Of a stretch of 49,105 nucleotides of DNA, positions 32,533 to 41,095 are shown piece by piece. The translations under genes were made by a program, and so were the position numbers. The notes below the pieces were generated by a model. It saw nothing but the letters and a program-made list of their open reading frames with translations, ran no database searches and was not told where the DNA came from. Each line of letters opens with the position of its first letter. The stretch's first letter is position 1. This stretch comes from Neoroseomonas soli (GTDB taxonomy: Bacteria > Pseudomonadota > Alphaproteobacteria > Acetobacterales > Acetobacteraceae): NCBI RefSeq assembly GCF_018129065.1, contig NZ_JAAEDM010000027.1:1-49105 (forward strand), in the 5' to 3' direction.

Positions 32533-32572
32533 GGAAGGCGCCGCGTGGCCCGGCTGCGCGGCGCCCTTCTTT
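32533..32572 (+). terminator. intrinsic terminator of the alcohol dehydrogenase gene
   Basis: GAAGGCGCCGCG (32533-32544) pairs with CGCGGCGCCCTTC (32556-32568) with one bulged base and an 11-base loop, followed directly by TTTT. Confidence 0.75.
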
Positions 32573-32623
32573 TGCGCGGCCTGTCGCATCACGGCGTCAT
32601 GCCGCCGAGCATTGCCGATGATC

Positions 32624-32644
32624 TCATCATCGGCGAGGCGAACG
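32624..32644. other. perfect 9-bp hairpin between convergent genes
   Basis: GCCGATGAT and ATCATCGGC flank a CTC loop. No T-run is present on either side. The role is unknown. Confidence 0.45.
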
Positions 32645-32705
32645 GCATGGCGCGGGGCTGGTGGGGCGGCCGCCTGCGGATACGCCGGCCCTGATGCCGG
32701 GCGCA

Positions 32706-33209
32706 TCAGCCCCGCGCGTAGGGGCCGCCGGTCACGGGGTCCTTCGCCGGGTCCGGCGTCGTGGCGATCGAATGCAGCGCGCGCGGCCGTTCCTCCGGCG
32801 CGCCGTGCAACTGGTCCGGCGGCGCTGCGCCCTTCGGGTAGGCGCCCACCACCAACAGGTCCTCGCTCGCGCCCATGTTGCGGTGGCCGGTGCCGGCCGG
32901 CAGCACCACGACATCGCCGGCCGCGAGCTCCACCGCCACCCCGGCCTCGCCGCCCAGCAGCACGCGGACCTGGCCTGAGACGATGGCCAGCGCCTCATGC
33001 GCGTTGGAATGATAATGGTGCCAGGGGTGGATGCCGTTCCGCCAGGCCGGGCGCCAGCCATGGCCGCGGAACAGGGTCTCGGCCGCTGCGGCGTCACCAG
33101 CCGGCACGGCCCCGCGATGCACCAGCACGGGCAGGCGCGAATTGTTCGGGACGTCGCGCCCCTCCGGGAGAAGGAGCATCTCCGCACCGTCCTTCCGGTG
33201 TTCGTGCAT
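32706..33209 (-). CDS. cupin-domain protein
   Basis: This 167-residue protein contains one cupin barrel. The first motif is HPWHHYHSNAHEALAIVSGQ, with metal-binding histidines and glutamate, and the second is GDVVVLPAGTGHRNM. I chose the ATG at 33209 (MHEHRKDG) because AGGGACGAC precedes it; an ATG 39 bases upstream lacks a ribosome site. It is divergent from the thiol-dioxygenase gene, with a 68-base gap. The function is unknown; it could be an enzyme or sugar/sensor-type cupin. Confidence 0.8.
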   Translation of the reverse strand: MHEHRKDGAEMLLLPEGRDVPNNSRLPVLVHRGAVPAGDAAAAETLFRGHGWRPAWRNGIHPWHHYHSNAHEALAIVSGQVRVLLGGEAGVAVELAAGDVVVLPAGTGHRNMGASEDLLVVGAYPKGAAPPDQLHGAPEERPRALHSIATTPDPAKDPVTGGPYARG

Positions 33210-33277
33210 GTCGTCCCTATCCTTGCCGCGTGGAAACCTCTTCCCCATGATGCCGGGAAGGACGGAAGGGCTCCACC

Positions 33278-33868
33278 ATGACAGACATCACGCCGCTGCG
33301 GGACTTCATCCGCGCCATGACGCGACTGGCGGATGAAGGCGCGACGGAATCGCGCTGGCTGACGGAGGGCGCGGCGCTGCTGCGGCAACTCATCGCCAAC
33401 GACACCTGGCTGCCGGAGGAATGCGCGCAGCCCGGCCCGCGCTACCGCCAGTACCTGCTGCATTGCGACCCGATGGAACGCTTCTGCGTCGTATCCTTCG
33501 TCTGGGGGCCAGGGCAGAAGACGCCGGTGCACAACCACACCGTCTGGGGCTTGGTCGGGATGCTGCGCGGGGAGGAGATCTCGACCGAGGTGAAGCCCGG
33601 CGTGCCCATGGCCTTCGGCCAGGTGGACCACCTGCGGCCGGGCGAGGTGGTGGCGGTCAGCCCCAACCTCACGGACATCCATGTCGTGGAGAACGCGCTG
33701 CCCGACCGCGCCAGCATCAGCATCCACGTCTATGGCGGCAACATCGGCGCCATCGCCCGCAGCGTCTTCGACCCCGTGACGGGGGCGCAGAAGCGCTTCG
33801 TCTCCGGCTACGACAACGCGGCAGTGCCGAACCTCTGGGACCGCAGCAAGGAGATGCGCGCGGCCTGA
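33278..33868 (+). CDS. cysteine dioxygenase family protein (thiol dioxygenase)
   Basis: This 196-residue iron cupin resembles bacterial cysteine/3-mercaptopropionate dioxygenases, which oxidise thiols to sulfinates. The three iron-binding histidines are visible as His85 and His87 in PVHNHTVWG and His135 in DIHVVEN. His150 and Tyr152 in SIHVYGG match the conserved Ser-His-Tyr region of the active site. The N-terminal helices (MTDITPLRDFIRAMTRLA) fit the family. Whether the substrate is cysteine, 3-mercaptopropionate or another thiol cannot be read from the sequence. The start ATG follows GGAAGGA. Confidence 0.85.
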   Translation: MTDITPLRDFIRAMTRLADEGATESRWLTEGAALLRQLIANDTWLPEECAQPGPRYRQYLLHCDPMERFCVVSFVWGPGQKTPVHNHTVWGLVGMLRGEEISTEVKPGVPMAFGQVDHLRPGEVVAVSPNLTDIHVVENALPDRASISIHVYGGNIGAIARSVFDPVTGAQKRFVSGYDNAAVPNLWDRSKEMRAA

Positions 33869-33884
33869 TCCACGCCGCCCGCAA

Positions 33885-33923
33885 AAGGAAAGGGGCCGCC
33901 CCGTCGCCGGAGCGGCCCCTTTT
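33885..33923. terminator. bidirectional intrinsic terminator
   Basis: AAAGGGGCCGC (33889-33899) pairs perfectly with GCGGCCCCTTT (33912-33922), loop of 12 bases. TTTT follows on the plus strand and TTTCCTTTT on the minus strand, so it can serve both convergent genes. Confidence 0.85.
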
Positions 33924-33941
33924 CGTTCGAGCGTGCCCGCC

Positions 33942-34757
33942 TCAGCGGCGCGTGGAGCGCGCCGGGCCAGCCTGGGCCACTTCCTCCAGCCCGAGGCTTG
34001 CCGCCTGCGCCGAATTCACGCGCAGCGGGCCGGTGCCGGCGAACAATGTACCGCCCGTCGCGTCGGGACGGTTGTAGATGAAGCCCTGCACGGCATAGGT
34101 GCGGCCGTAGTTGTCGCTGCTGTGGCCGACCTGCACGCGCACCTGCGTCCAGTCGTTTTGCGGGGAGGCATCAACCACCGACACGCCGCGCATGATGCTT
34201 CCGCGGCGAATGCCGGGGCCACCCCAATTGGCGTGATGGATCAGCACCTCGCGGGAGGAGACGACGCGCTCGACCACCGCGACGTGCCCGGCGCGCATGC
34301 CGCCCGAACCCGGGAAGGCCATGATCGAACCGACTTCCGGGCGGTTGCCGCGGGCATAGAGGCCGGCGGCGTTGTACCACCACTGGCCGCCATTGCCGCT
34401 GATGGCCATGCCGGTCGCCTGGCGCGCATAGGGCACGCAGGAGATGCCGCCGCCACCACCGCCGGCATAGGCGCCCGCGCCGCCGCCGCGACGGCCGTTG
34501 CGTGCCACAGTTCCGGAATTGCCCACCGAGGCGGTCCGCAGCGTGGCGTTCTGGCCGCGCTGGTTGGACCCGCGGGCGGTCGCATTCGCCGTGCGCGTGG
34601 TGGTGCCGCGGGCTCCGGCAGCGGCCGGTGCCGCAGATGCCCGCGCCGCGGGCTTGCCCTGTCGTCCATCGGGTGTCCTGGCAGCGGCGTCCTGCGCCGC
34701 AAGGCCGAAGCCACCGAACAGGATCGCGAACGCGATCGCCGCCCTCTTTGTCTTCAT
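33942..34757 (-). CDS. secreted CHAP-domain protein
   Basis: This 271-residue exported protein has a signal peptide (AIAFAILFGGFGLAAQDAAA), an 80-residue Ala/Thr/Arg/Gly-rich linker, and a CHAP-type papain-like domain from about residue 104. The catalytic Cys107 is in GISCVPYARQATGM, and His158 is in RAGHVAVVERV. QWWYNAAGLYARGNRPEVGS is also typical. CHAP domains are amidases that cut peptidoglycan or glutathionylspermidine. The ATG at 34757 follows AGGGGGCTC. It likely acts on the cell wall. Confidence 0.85.
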   Translation of the reverse strand: MKTKRAAIAFAILFGGFGLAAQDAAARTPDGRQGKPAARASAAPAAAGARGTTTRTANATARGSNQRGQNATLRTASVGNSGTVARNGRRGGGAGAYAGGGGGGISCVPYARQATGMAISGNGGQWWYNAAGLYARGNRPEVGSIMAFPGSGGMRAGHVAVVERVVSSREVLIHHANWGGPGIRRGSIMRGVSVVDASPQNDWTQVRVQVGHSSDNYGRTYAVQGFIYNRPDATGGTLFAGTGPLRVNSAQAASLGLEEVAQAGPARSTRR

Positions 34758-35066
34758 GAGCCCCCTGTGCCCCCAGTGATTCCCCTCGGGCCTTGTGCGC
34801 CCGATCACACAACCGGGGGTAACAAGGCCGCGCGGAGGCTGACAACCCGCCGCGGCTGTTACCCGGTGTAATCCGGAGTGATTTCCACGAATGCCCTTTG
34901 GAACGTCGCGGAGAAAAGGAAAACAGTCCGCGAAATACGGCGGGAATTGGGCGAGGCAACAGTGTGGTGGCCGGAACGCAACAGCGCCCGGCCTTGAGGG
35001 CCGGGCGCTGCCTGCTTGATTCGCGGAATTATTTCCTGCGATGCGACTCCGCCGCGCGGGGCCGCA
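34758..35066. other. 309-bp intergenic region with a terminator-like hairpin
   Basis: No gene is supported. It contains the upstream region of the CHAP gene and, at 34982-35010, the hairpin that probably ends the ridA transcript. Confidence 0.6.
34982..35010 (-). terminator. probable terminator of ridA
   Basis: CAGCGCCCGGCC and GGCCGGGCGCTG pair perfectly over 12 bases around TTGAG. On the minus strand it is followed by TTGCGTT, a modest T-tract, 57 bases after the ridA stop. Confidence 0.6.
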
Positions 35067-35417
35067 TCAGCGGCAGGCGGTGATCATGATCTCCACCAGG
35101 TGGCGCGGGTCGGCCATGTTGGCCTCCACGCAGGCGCGCGCCGGGGCCATGCCGGCCGGCAGCCAGGCGGTCCAGAGCTCGTTCATCGCGCCGCGGTCGC
35201 GGATGTCCTTCAGCCAGATCTGGGCGGAGAGAAGACGCGTCGTGTCGGTGCCGTTCGCCTCGAGCGCGGCGTCGATCTTCGCCAGCACCTCGGCCGTCTG
35301 GCCCTTGATATCCTTCGAGAGGTCGTCGGCGGTCATCCCCGCGAGGTAGACGAAGTTGTGGTATTCGACAGAGGACGAAAGGATCTGGTTCGTGCCCTGG
35401 CGGGTGATCTTGCTCAT
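35067..35417 (-). CDS. RidA family (YjgF/UK114) protein
   Basis: This 116-residue protein matches the RidA family, whose best-known members hydrolyse reactive enamines/imines made by PLP enzymes. The family signature is PARACVEA with Arg94, which binds the substrate carboxylate, and HLVEIMITA follows. FVYLAGMTADDLSKDIKGQT is the typical N-terminal half. It forms trimers in known members. It is a stand-alone gene here. Some RidA subfamilies have other roles, so the imine deaminase activity is likely but not certain. Confidence 0.88.
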   Translation of the reverse strand: MSKITRQGTNQILSSSVEYHNFVYLAGMTADDLSKDIKGQTAEVLAKIDAALEANGTDTTRLLSAQIWLKDIRDRGAMNELWTAWLPAGMAPARACVEANMADPRHLVEIMITACR

Positions 35418-35762
35418 TCCGGCCGCTCCTTCGCGATGCTGCGCCTGTCGCGCTGCCCGCTTCTAGAACAGCTTCCCATCATCGGGAATGACCCCCCGGA
35501 CGCTGTCAGCCCTTGCCGCTGGAAAGCGCGGCGCAATCGGGGCAGCGGCCGCGCGCCCCGCCGTCGTCGGCCGCGGTCCGTGCCTTGCCTGCGGCGCTGT
35601 GTTTCGAGGCATCTCCGGGCGCGCACGTATCGGCAGGCTAAGGGCCGGTGGACCTCGCCGCCGCGCCGCGCATCGCGCAGGCGACCAGCAGCAGCGGGAG
35701 GGCGGCGGCGGGGCGTCATGCGCGCATCCTGCCGCGTCGACGGCCCGCCGCCACGAAGCGCT
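35418..35762. other. 345-bp intergenic region, nothing convincing
   Basis: Frames on both strands are Arg/Pro/Ala-rich and lack ribosome sites. A minus-strand frame ending ARGRCPDCAALSSGKG looks faintly like the end of a zinc-ribbon protein but has no start codon after the upstream stop. Confidence 0.5.
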
Positions 35763-36740
35763 TCACGCCACGCGGTAGGTGCTTCCCGAAGCTGCGGCGC
35801 CGATCATCGCCTCGTAGACCGCGACGCCGTGGATCGCGTCCTGGAGCGGCAGCGGATACGCCGGCCCGCCCGCCGCCGCCGCGGCGAAGGCCGTGAGTTC
35901 CGCACGCTCGATGTCGGTGACGGGAAAGACCTTCTCCTCGGGCGTGCCGTCGCGCCGGCAGGTGACGAGCGATTCATGCCCGTGCAGCACCGCCCAGGCA
36001 TCGGTCCCGAACAGCCCGACACGCCAGTAGCGCGGCGCATAGGCGAGCGTCGCGAAGTTCGCCGTCGCCCCGCTTTCGAAGCGGAACAGCCCCGCCGTGG
36101 TGTCGTCCAGCCCGTTGTCGAGCACGCGCGCATGGGACTGCACCGTCACCTCCGCGATGCGGCCGGCGAGGTTGATGAACATGTCCACCATGTGGATGCC
36201 CATGCCCCCCATGCCGCCGAGCGGGCTTTCCGCACGGTTCGCGCGCCACATGCCCGGCTTGTAGGCGAGCGCGCCCGGCCCGCTGAACTGCCCTTCGACA
36301 TGCAACAGCGTGCCGAGGCGGCCATCGGCGAGCATCGCCTTCATCTCCGCGACCGCGGGCAGGAAGCGACGGTTGTGGCCGAGCGCCAGGACCACGCCGG
36401 CGTTGCGGCAGGCATCCACCGCCGCCTCGGCCGAGACCTTGGTCATGGTGAAGGGCTTCTCGACGAAGACGTGCTTGCCGGCGCGTGCGGCGGCGATCAC
36501 CTGTTCGGCGTGCATTCCGTGCGGAGAGGCGATGGCGACCGCCTGCACCTCGCGGTCGGCCAGCACGGCCTCGAAGGAGGGCAGGATGCGCACGCCCTGC
36601 CGCGCCGCCCAGTCCGCGGCGCGCTCCGGCCGCCCGGTGCAGCCGGCGACGAAGCGGATGCCCGCGCCATCCTTGCCCTGGACGCTGTCCACCAGCGTCT
36701 GGCCCCACTTGCCCATGCCCACGATGGCGGCCTTCAGCAT
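35763..36740 (-). CDS. Gfo/Idh/MocA family oxidoreductase
   Basis: This 325-residue NAD(P)-dependent dehydrogenase belongs to the family that oxidises sugars, inositols and related compounds. The Rossmann start is LKAAIVGMGKWGQTLVD, and the catalytic EKPFTMT segment and the later GMGGMGIHMVDMF region (equivalent to the conserved G-x-x-x-D-x-x-x-H stretch) are visible. The ATG at 36740 follows AAGGGGAG at good spacing; a TTG two codons upstream is too close to that site. The substrate is unknown. It is on the same strand as the MFS gene, 69 bases downstream of it. Confidence 0.88.
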   Translation of the reverse strand: MLKAAIVGMGKWGQTLVDSVQGKDGAGIRFVAGCTGRPERAADWAARQGVRILPSFEAVLADREVQAVAIASPHGMHAEQVIAAARAGKHVFVEKPFTMTKVSAEAAVDACRNAGVVLALGHNRRFLPAVAEMKAMLADGRLGTLLHVEGQFSGPGALAYKPGMWRANRAESPLGGMGGMGIHMVDMFINLAGRIAEVTVQSHARVLDNGLDDTTAGLFRFESGATANFATLAYAPRYWRVGLFGTDAWAVLHGHESLVTCRRDGTPEEKVFPVTDIERAELTAFAAAAAGGPAYPLPLQDAIHGVAVYEAMIGAAASGSTYRVA

Positions 36741-36809
36741 CCGCAACTCCCCTTCGAATTGGATCGACGGCGCACTTCCTACCGCGCGGAGCGCGGGGCG
36801 ACGAGGCCG

Positions 36810-38054
36810 CTACCGACCGGCCTGCTCGCCCTCGAGCGCGGCCGCCATGCGTGGCAGCCGCGCCAGGCCCCAGGCGACCGCGACCAGGGAAAGCGCCACG
36901 GCGAGCAGAACCGGCCAGCGCAGGCCGAAGAGTTCCCCCGCGCCGCCGAGGATCAGCGCCCCAAGCGCCGGGCAGGCCCGCGTGATCAATCCCCAGAGGC
37001 TCAGCACCCGCCCGCGCATCGACGGGTCGGAGGAATTCTGCGCCAGCGTCTGCACGCTGATGCCATGCACCGATCCCGCCGCCCCCATGAAGGCCGCGCA
37101 GAGCACGCCGAAGGCGAACCACCCGGTCGCGGCGAATCCCGCCGTCGCCAGCGCCAGCGCGGCGACGCCGAGCACCGCGAGCCGCGTCGTCCCCGCCATC
37201 CGCCCGCGCGCCGCCACCGCCAGGCCCGAGACCAGCGCGCCGACGCCAAAGGCCGCGGTCAGCACCGCCAGCGCCTCCGCCCCCAGGCCGAAGGCCCGAT
37301 CGACGAAGGGGGGCAGGATCTCCTGCACGCCGCGCAGCAGCACCGCGGCCACCGCCGCGAAGGCCAGGATGGGGCCGAGCCCCGGATGGCGCGCCGCGTA
37401 GCGGATGCCGTCCAGCGTCTCCCTGAACAGGCTCGTGTTCGCCGAATGGCCGCGCCGCGCGGCGGCCTCCACGCGCAGCATCGGCGTGGTGGTGGTGGCG
37501 ACCAGGTAGGCGAGGGCATTGGCGGCGATCGCCGGCCATACGCCGGCCACGGCGATCAGAGGCCCGGCCAGCGCCGGCCCGATGAAGCGCGCCACGTTGA
37601 AGGTGAGGGAATTCAGCGCCACCGCCGCCGGCAGGTCCGCAGGCGGCACCAGCCCAGGCATGAGCGACTGCCGCGCCGGCTGCGCGAAGGAGGCGGCGAT
37701 GCCGCCCACCACCTCGAGCGCCAGCAGGAGATGGATGCCCATCAGGTCCGCGGCCACGAGCGCCGCGATCAGTGCCGCGTTCAGCCCGATCGCCGCCTGG
37801 CTCAGCATGGTCAGGCGCAGCCGGTCCGCGCGGTCGGCGACCGCCCCGGCGATGGGGCTCGCGATGACCGCCGGCGCCAGGTCGCAGAAGGCGACGAGCC
37901 CGACCCAGAAGGCGCTGCCGGTGAGTTCCCAGGCGAGCCAGGACACCGCGATGCGGTGCATCCACAGGCCCGTCCAGGCGGCCAGCGAGGCGCCGAAGAA
38001 GATGCGGGCGTTGCGGTGCGAGAGCGCCCGCGTCAGCGTTCCGAGTGAGGCCAT
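36810..38054 (-). CDS. MFS transporter, EntS/MFS_3-like
   Basis: This 414-residue inner-membrane protein looks like the MFS_3 group that includes the enterobactin exporter EntS. Hallmarks are FGASLAAWTGLWMHRIAVSW at helix 1, ADRADRLRLTMLSQ as the conserved loop between helices 2 and 3, FAQPARQSLMPGLVPPADLP, and SVQTLAQNSSDPSMRGRVLS in the second half. Twelve hydrophobic segments are plausible. No siderophore genes are nearby, so the cargo is unknown. Confidence 0.85.
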   Translation of the reverse strand: MASLGTLTRALSHRNARIFFGASLAAWTGLWMHRIAVSWLAWELTGSAFWVGLVAFCDLAPAVIASPIAGAVADRADRLRLTMLSQAAIGLNAALIAALVAADLMGIHLLLALEVVGGIAASFAQPARQSLMPGLVPPADLPAAVALNSLTFNVARFIGPALAGPLIAVAGVWPAIAANALAYLVATTTTPMLRVEAAARRGHSANTSLFRETLDGIRYAARHPGLGPILAFAAVAAVLLRGVQEILPPFVDRAFGLGAEALAVLTAAFGVGALVSGLAVAARGRMAGTTRLAVLGVAALALATAGFAATGWFAFGVLCAAFMGAAGSVHGISVQTLAQNSSDPSMRGRVLSLWGLITRACPALGALILGGAGELFGLRWPVLLAVALSLVAVAWGLARLPRMAAALEGEQAGR

Positions 38055-38073
38055 CGCGCGGCGCGCCGCGCCT

Positions 38074-38448
38074 TCAGTTCCTCCGCCCGCGCGGCGCCGG
38101 GGCCGGGGTCCGGTCCGTCGGCTGCGGGCCGGCGGTATTGGCGCGGATGCAGTCGCGGATCAGTTCCTCGCGCAGGACGCGGCGGTTGAAGGCGTCGGAC
38201 TGCACGCGGAGCGACGGGATGGTGTTGGTCTGGTCGGTCTGGCCGAGGTCGCGGTCGAGCCGGGCTTCCTGGCCGCGCTCGCGGTAGATCACGGCGCGCT
38301 CGGCCTCGGCCTCGCAGGCATTGCGCAGCGCGGCGTCGTCGCCGGCCGCGGCTGTCGCCGAGCGCATCGAGCGCGGTGCCTCGGCCGTCGAGCAGCCCGC
38401 GAGTACCAGGGATGCGAGAAGCGGCAGCACGGGCGCCAGGCGGATCAT
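38074..38448 (-). CDS. hypothetical lipoprotein
   Basis: This 124-residue protein has a lipoprotein signal MIRLAPVLPLLASLVLAGC (lipobox LAGC) followed by a charged helical domain (NACEAEAERAVIYRERGQEA; NTIPSLRVQSDAFNRRVLRE). A cysteine pair (Cys in NACEAEAE and in LIRDCIRAN) could form a disulfide. No family is recognised. It overlaps the upstream gene by ATGA and is followed by the MFS gene after 19 bases. Confidence 0.75.
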   Translation of the reverse strand: MIRLAPVLPLLASLVLAGCSTAEAPRSMRSATAAAGDDAALRNACEAEAERAVIYRERGQEARLDRDLGQTDQTNTIPSLRVQSDAFNRRVLREELIRDCIRANTAGPQPTDRTPAPAPRGRRN

Positions 38449-38939
38449 GCGGATACTCCGGAAGGAATCGGGCGTGACAATAGCCGCCGAAGTCCCGTTT
38501 CGTCGAACCGCGCCGCCGCGTCCAGCGGCATGGAGGCCGCCGCGCGCAGCAACGCCGGGTGCAGGTCGATCCCGTCCGGCGTCAGGCTGTAGAGCCCGGC
38601 GAGCCAGCGCGCCCGCGTCATCACCTCGACCAGCGCCAGCAAGCGCAGGCAAAGCGAGAGGCCGGACAGGGTGCCGAGGTCGTGCCGCGCATCCACCGCC
38701 TCCGCCCAGCAGGCGGCGTCGGTGTCGGCGAGCACCAATTCCTGCGGCGTCCCGTCGGCGCGCAGGAAGAGCAGCCGGCGCGGCGCGCCCCAGCGTTCAG
38801 CCGCCGCGGCGGCGCGCGCATGGTCCCAGGCCGCTTCCAGGTCGCGCGGGGCGACCGGGGGCAGGGCCTCGGGCGGCAGGGGAACGGCATAGGCGAGCAC
38901 CCCGTCAGGGGCGCGCGCGACCCGGATCGGCGCTGGCAT
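38445..38939 (-). CDS. hypothetical protein
   Basis: This 164-residue protein is unrecognised. It has no signal peptide or membrane helix. It starts PAPIRVARAPDGVLAYAVPL and contains RRLLFLRADGTPQELVLADTD and a helical C-terminal half (SLCLRLLALVEVMTRARWLA; GLYSLTPDGIDLHPALLRAA). The 4-base overlap with the lipoprotein gene and its good amino acid balance support it as real. The frame stays open upstream, antisense to the amidase, but that part is not coding-like. Confidence 0.6.
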   Translation of the reverse strand: MPAPIRVARAPDGVLAYAVPLPPEALPPVAPRDLEAAWDHARAAAAAERWGAPRRLLFLRADGTPQELVLADTDAACWAEAVDARHDLGTLSGLSLCLRLLALVEVMTRARWLAGLYSLTPDGIDLHPALLRAAASMPLDAAARFDETGLRRLLSRPIPSGVSA

Positions 38940-39017
38940 GGACGGGGATGTGGCACCGCGGGCGGGCCGGCGCCAGGGTGGCTTGACCGCTCGCCTCGCC
39001 CGCGCCGTCATGGCGCC

Positions 39018-40286
39018 ATGACCGAGACCGCAGACCTGACCGTTTCCGCCGCCCTCGCCGCCATGCGCGCCGGGCGCCTCTCGCCGGCCACCCTGATGGA
39101 GGCCTGCCTCGACCGCATCGCGGCGCGCGAGCCGGAGGTCCGTGCCTTCGCCTGGCTCGACGCCCCGCTGGCGCGGCGCGCCGCGGCGGCGGCCGGGCAG
39201 GGGGCGCTCGCGGGCGTCCCGATCGGCGTGAAGGACGTGATCGACACGGCCGACATGCCGTCGCAATACGGATCCCCGGCCTGGTCGGGGCACCGGCCGC
39301 GCTCGGATGCCGCCTGCGTCGCCGCGGCGCGGGCGGCCGGGGCCGTCGTGATCGGCAAGACCGTGACGACCGAATTCGCCACCCGCCACCCCGGGCCGAC
39401 GGCCAATCCCGCGAACACGGCGCATACGCCGGGCGGGTCCTCCTCCGGTTCTGCGGCGGGCGTCGCGGCGGGGTTCTTCCCGATCGCCTTCGGCACCCAG
39501 ACGGCGGGCAGCATCGTCCGCCCGGCGGCCTATTGCGGCGTGGTGGGCTTCAAGCCGTCCTACGGCACGCTGCACCGCGCCGGCATGAAGGTGATGAGCG
39601 AGAGCCTCGACACCATCGGCGTCATGGCCCGCAGCGTCGCCGATTGTGCGCTGGCCATGCACGCCATGTCCGGCCTCGACTACGGCGCACCGGAGCGGCA
39701 GGCGCCCCGTGCGCCGCGCCTCGCCCTGGTGATGGCGCCCGCCGCCGTGGAACCGGCGCCCGAGACCCTCGCGCTGATGGAGCGCACCGCGGAGGCCTGC
39801 CGCCGCGCCGGCGCGACCGTCACCCCGGTCACGCTGCCCGAGGCCTTCGACGCCGCCTATGCCGCGCATCCCTATGTGATGAACATGGAAAGCGCCGAGG
39901 CGATCGGCTGGGAACTCGCCCATGCGCGCGCCCAGCTCTCGGCCGTGCTGCAGGACCGGATGGACTGGGCGCGGGCGCAGCCGCGCGCGAAGCTGGTGGA
40001 GGGCCGCGCCGCCTTCGCCGCCGCCCGCGCCGCCTTCCCCGCGGCGATCGAAGGCTTCGACGCCGTGCTGACGCCCGCCGCGCCGGGGGAGGCGCCGAAG
40101 GGCCTCGACTGGACCGGCGACCCGGCCTTCAACGCGCTTTGGACCCTGCTGCACGGCCCCTGCATCACGGTTCCGGCCGGCACCGGGCCGAAGGGATTGC
40201 CGCTCGGCGTGCAGATTGCCGGGCGCATCGGCGACGACGCGGCGGTGCTGGCCTGGGCGGAATGGGTGCGGGCGGCGATTGCTTGA
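39018..40286 (+). CDS. amidase signature family protein
   Basis: This 422-residue amidase has the Ser-cisSer-Lys triad: Lys72 in PIGVKDVIDT, the serine run Ser141-143 in GGSSSGSAAGVAAG, and the nucleophile Ser165 in GTQTAGSIVRPAAYCG. The N-terminal helix region (SAALAAMRAGRLSPATLMEA) and GVVGFKPSYGTL are standard. Usual family members run to 450-500 residues, so this one is slightly short but complete. The substrate is unknown; aryl-amides, malonamate, allophanate and peptide amides are all used in the family. It is not GatA by context, since no gatB or gatC is adjacent. Confidence 0.88.
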   Translation: MTETADLTVSAALAAMRAGRLSPATLMEACLDRIAAREPEVRAFAWLDAPLARRAAAAAGQGALAGVPIGVKDVIDTADMPSQYGSPAWSGHRPRSDAACVAAARAAGAVVIGKTVTTEFATRHPGPTANPANTAHTPGGSSSGSAAGVAAGFFPIAFGTQTAGSIVRPAAYCGVVGFKPSYGTLHRAGMKVMSESLDTIGVMARSVADCALAMHAMSGLDYGAPERQAPRAPRLALVMAPAAVEPAPETLALMERTAEACRRAGATVTPVTLPEAFDAAYAAHPYVMNMESAEAIGWELAHARAQLSAVLQDRMDWARAQPRAKLVEGRAAFAAARAAFPAAIEGFDAVLTPAAPGEAPKGLDWTGDPAFNALWTLLHGPCITVPAGTGPKGLPLGVQIAGRIGDDAAVLAWAEWVRAAIA

Positions 40287-40318
40287 CCGACCCGAGCCCG
40301 GGCAGTAACGGAGCCGCC

Positions 40319-41095
40319 ATGGCCGTGCAGGTGAAGACCGTCCTCCTGGCGCATGCACGGTCGGGCTCCACCATGCTGATGGAGTATCTCGACGCGCAGC
40401 CCGACACTTCCTTCGCGCACGAGATCTTTCACCAGAACAAGGTCCACCTGCCGCGCTTCATGCCCGCGGCAGGAAAGGACCAGGCCGCATTGATGGCGGA
40501 GCGGGATGCCGACCCGGTCGCCTTTCTGGCGCGCGTTGCCGCCGCCTGCCCGACCTCGAACTTCGGCTTCAAGTGGTTCCGCGGCCACAGCGCGCAGGTC
40601 CGCGACCACGTCGTCTCCGCGCCCGACTGGCGCGTGCTGGTGCTTTACCGGGAAAACTTCCTCGCGCTCTTCGCCTCCCAGCGGACGGCGCGGCTGACCG
40701 GACGATACATCGCGCGCAGCCCCGCCGCAGCCCTGCCGTCGCCGGTACTTTCCTTCTCGCCCGAGGAGTTCCTGCACGAGTACGACCACTACCGGCGCTA
40801 CTACGACGGGCTGATCGCGCAATGCGACCAGGCGGGGAAGCCGTTCTGCCTGATCGAGTACAAGGACCTGTCGAACGCTGCATTCCTGCGCAATGCCGCG
40901 CGGTACATTGGCGTGACAGAGCCGGCGGCGCCGGAGCTCGTCACGTTCAAGCAGGGTAGTAGCCGCCTGCTCCGCCGCTTCGAAGACCAGGACCTGGTGC
41001 GGCGCACCTTGGATGGGCTGAATCGCATGCATTGGCTGATCGAGGAGGACGGTTTCTTCACTCCGAACCTGCCGGTGAGAGCCCAAGCTTCGTGA
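40319..41095 (+). CDS. sulfotransferase (Stf0/NodH-like)
   Basis: This 258-residue protein has the PAPS-binding loop AHARSGSTMLMEYLDA (residues 11-26) at its N-terminus and VLVLYRENFLALFASQ in the place of the 3'-phosphate-binding segment, as in Stf0 and NodH-type carbohydrate sulfotransferases. These enzymes transfer sulfate from PAPS to a sugar hydroxyl. KWFRGHSAQVRDHVV and FCLIEYKDL are also consistent. Its stop overlaps the next start (GTGA), so it is coupled to the glycosyltransferase gene and probably modifies the same glycan. Confidence 0.8.
   Translation: MAVQVKTVLLAHARSGSTMLMEYLDAQPDTSFAHEIFHQNKVHLPRFMPAAGKDQAALMAERDADPVAFLARVAAACPTSNFGFKWFRGHSAQVRDHVVSAPDWRVLVLYRENFLALFASQRTARLTGRYIARSPAAALPSPVLSFSPEEFLHEYDHYRRYYDGLIAQCDQAGKPFCLIEYKDLSNAAFLRNAARYIGVTEPAAPELVTFKQGSSRLLRRFEDQDLVRRTLDGLNRMHWLIEEDGFFTPNLPVRAQAS

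Noticed and set aside
35505-35640. Minus-strand frame ending in ARGRCPDCAALSSGKG, zinc-ribbon-like
   Set aside because: The only Cys-x-x-Cys pair is at the end, an in-frame TAG lies just upstream and there is no start codon. It could be a remnant, but this is not demonstrable.
35016-38048. Open plus-strand frame of about 1000 codons across ridA, the Gfo/Idh/MocA gene and the MFS gene
   Set aside because: It is antisense to three recognisable genes and has His/Arg/Gly-rich, domain-free sequence.
38940-40358. Upstream extension of the minus-strand hypothetical gene at 38445-38939
   Set aside because: The extension runs antisense through the amidase gene and has shadow-frame composition. Family-like sequence starts at MPAPIRVARAPDG.
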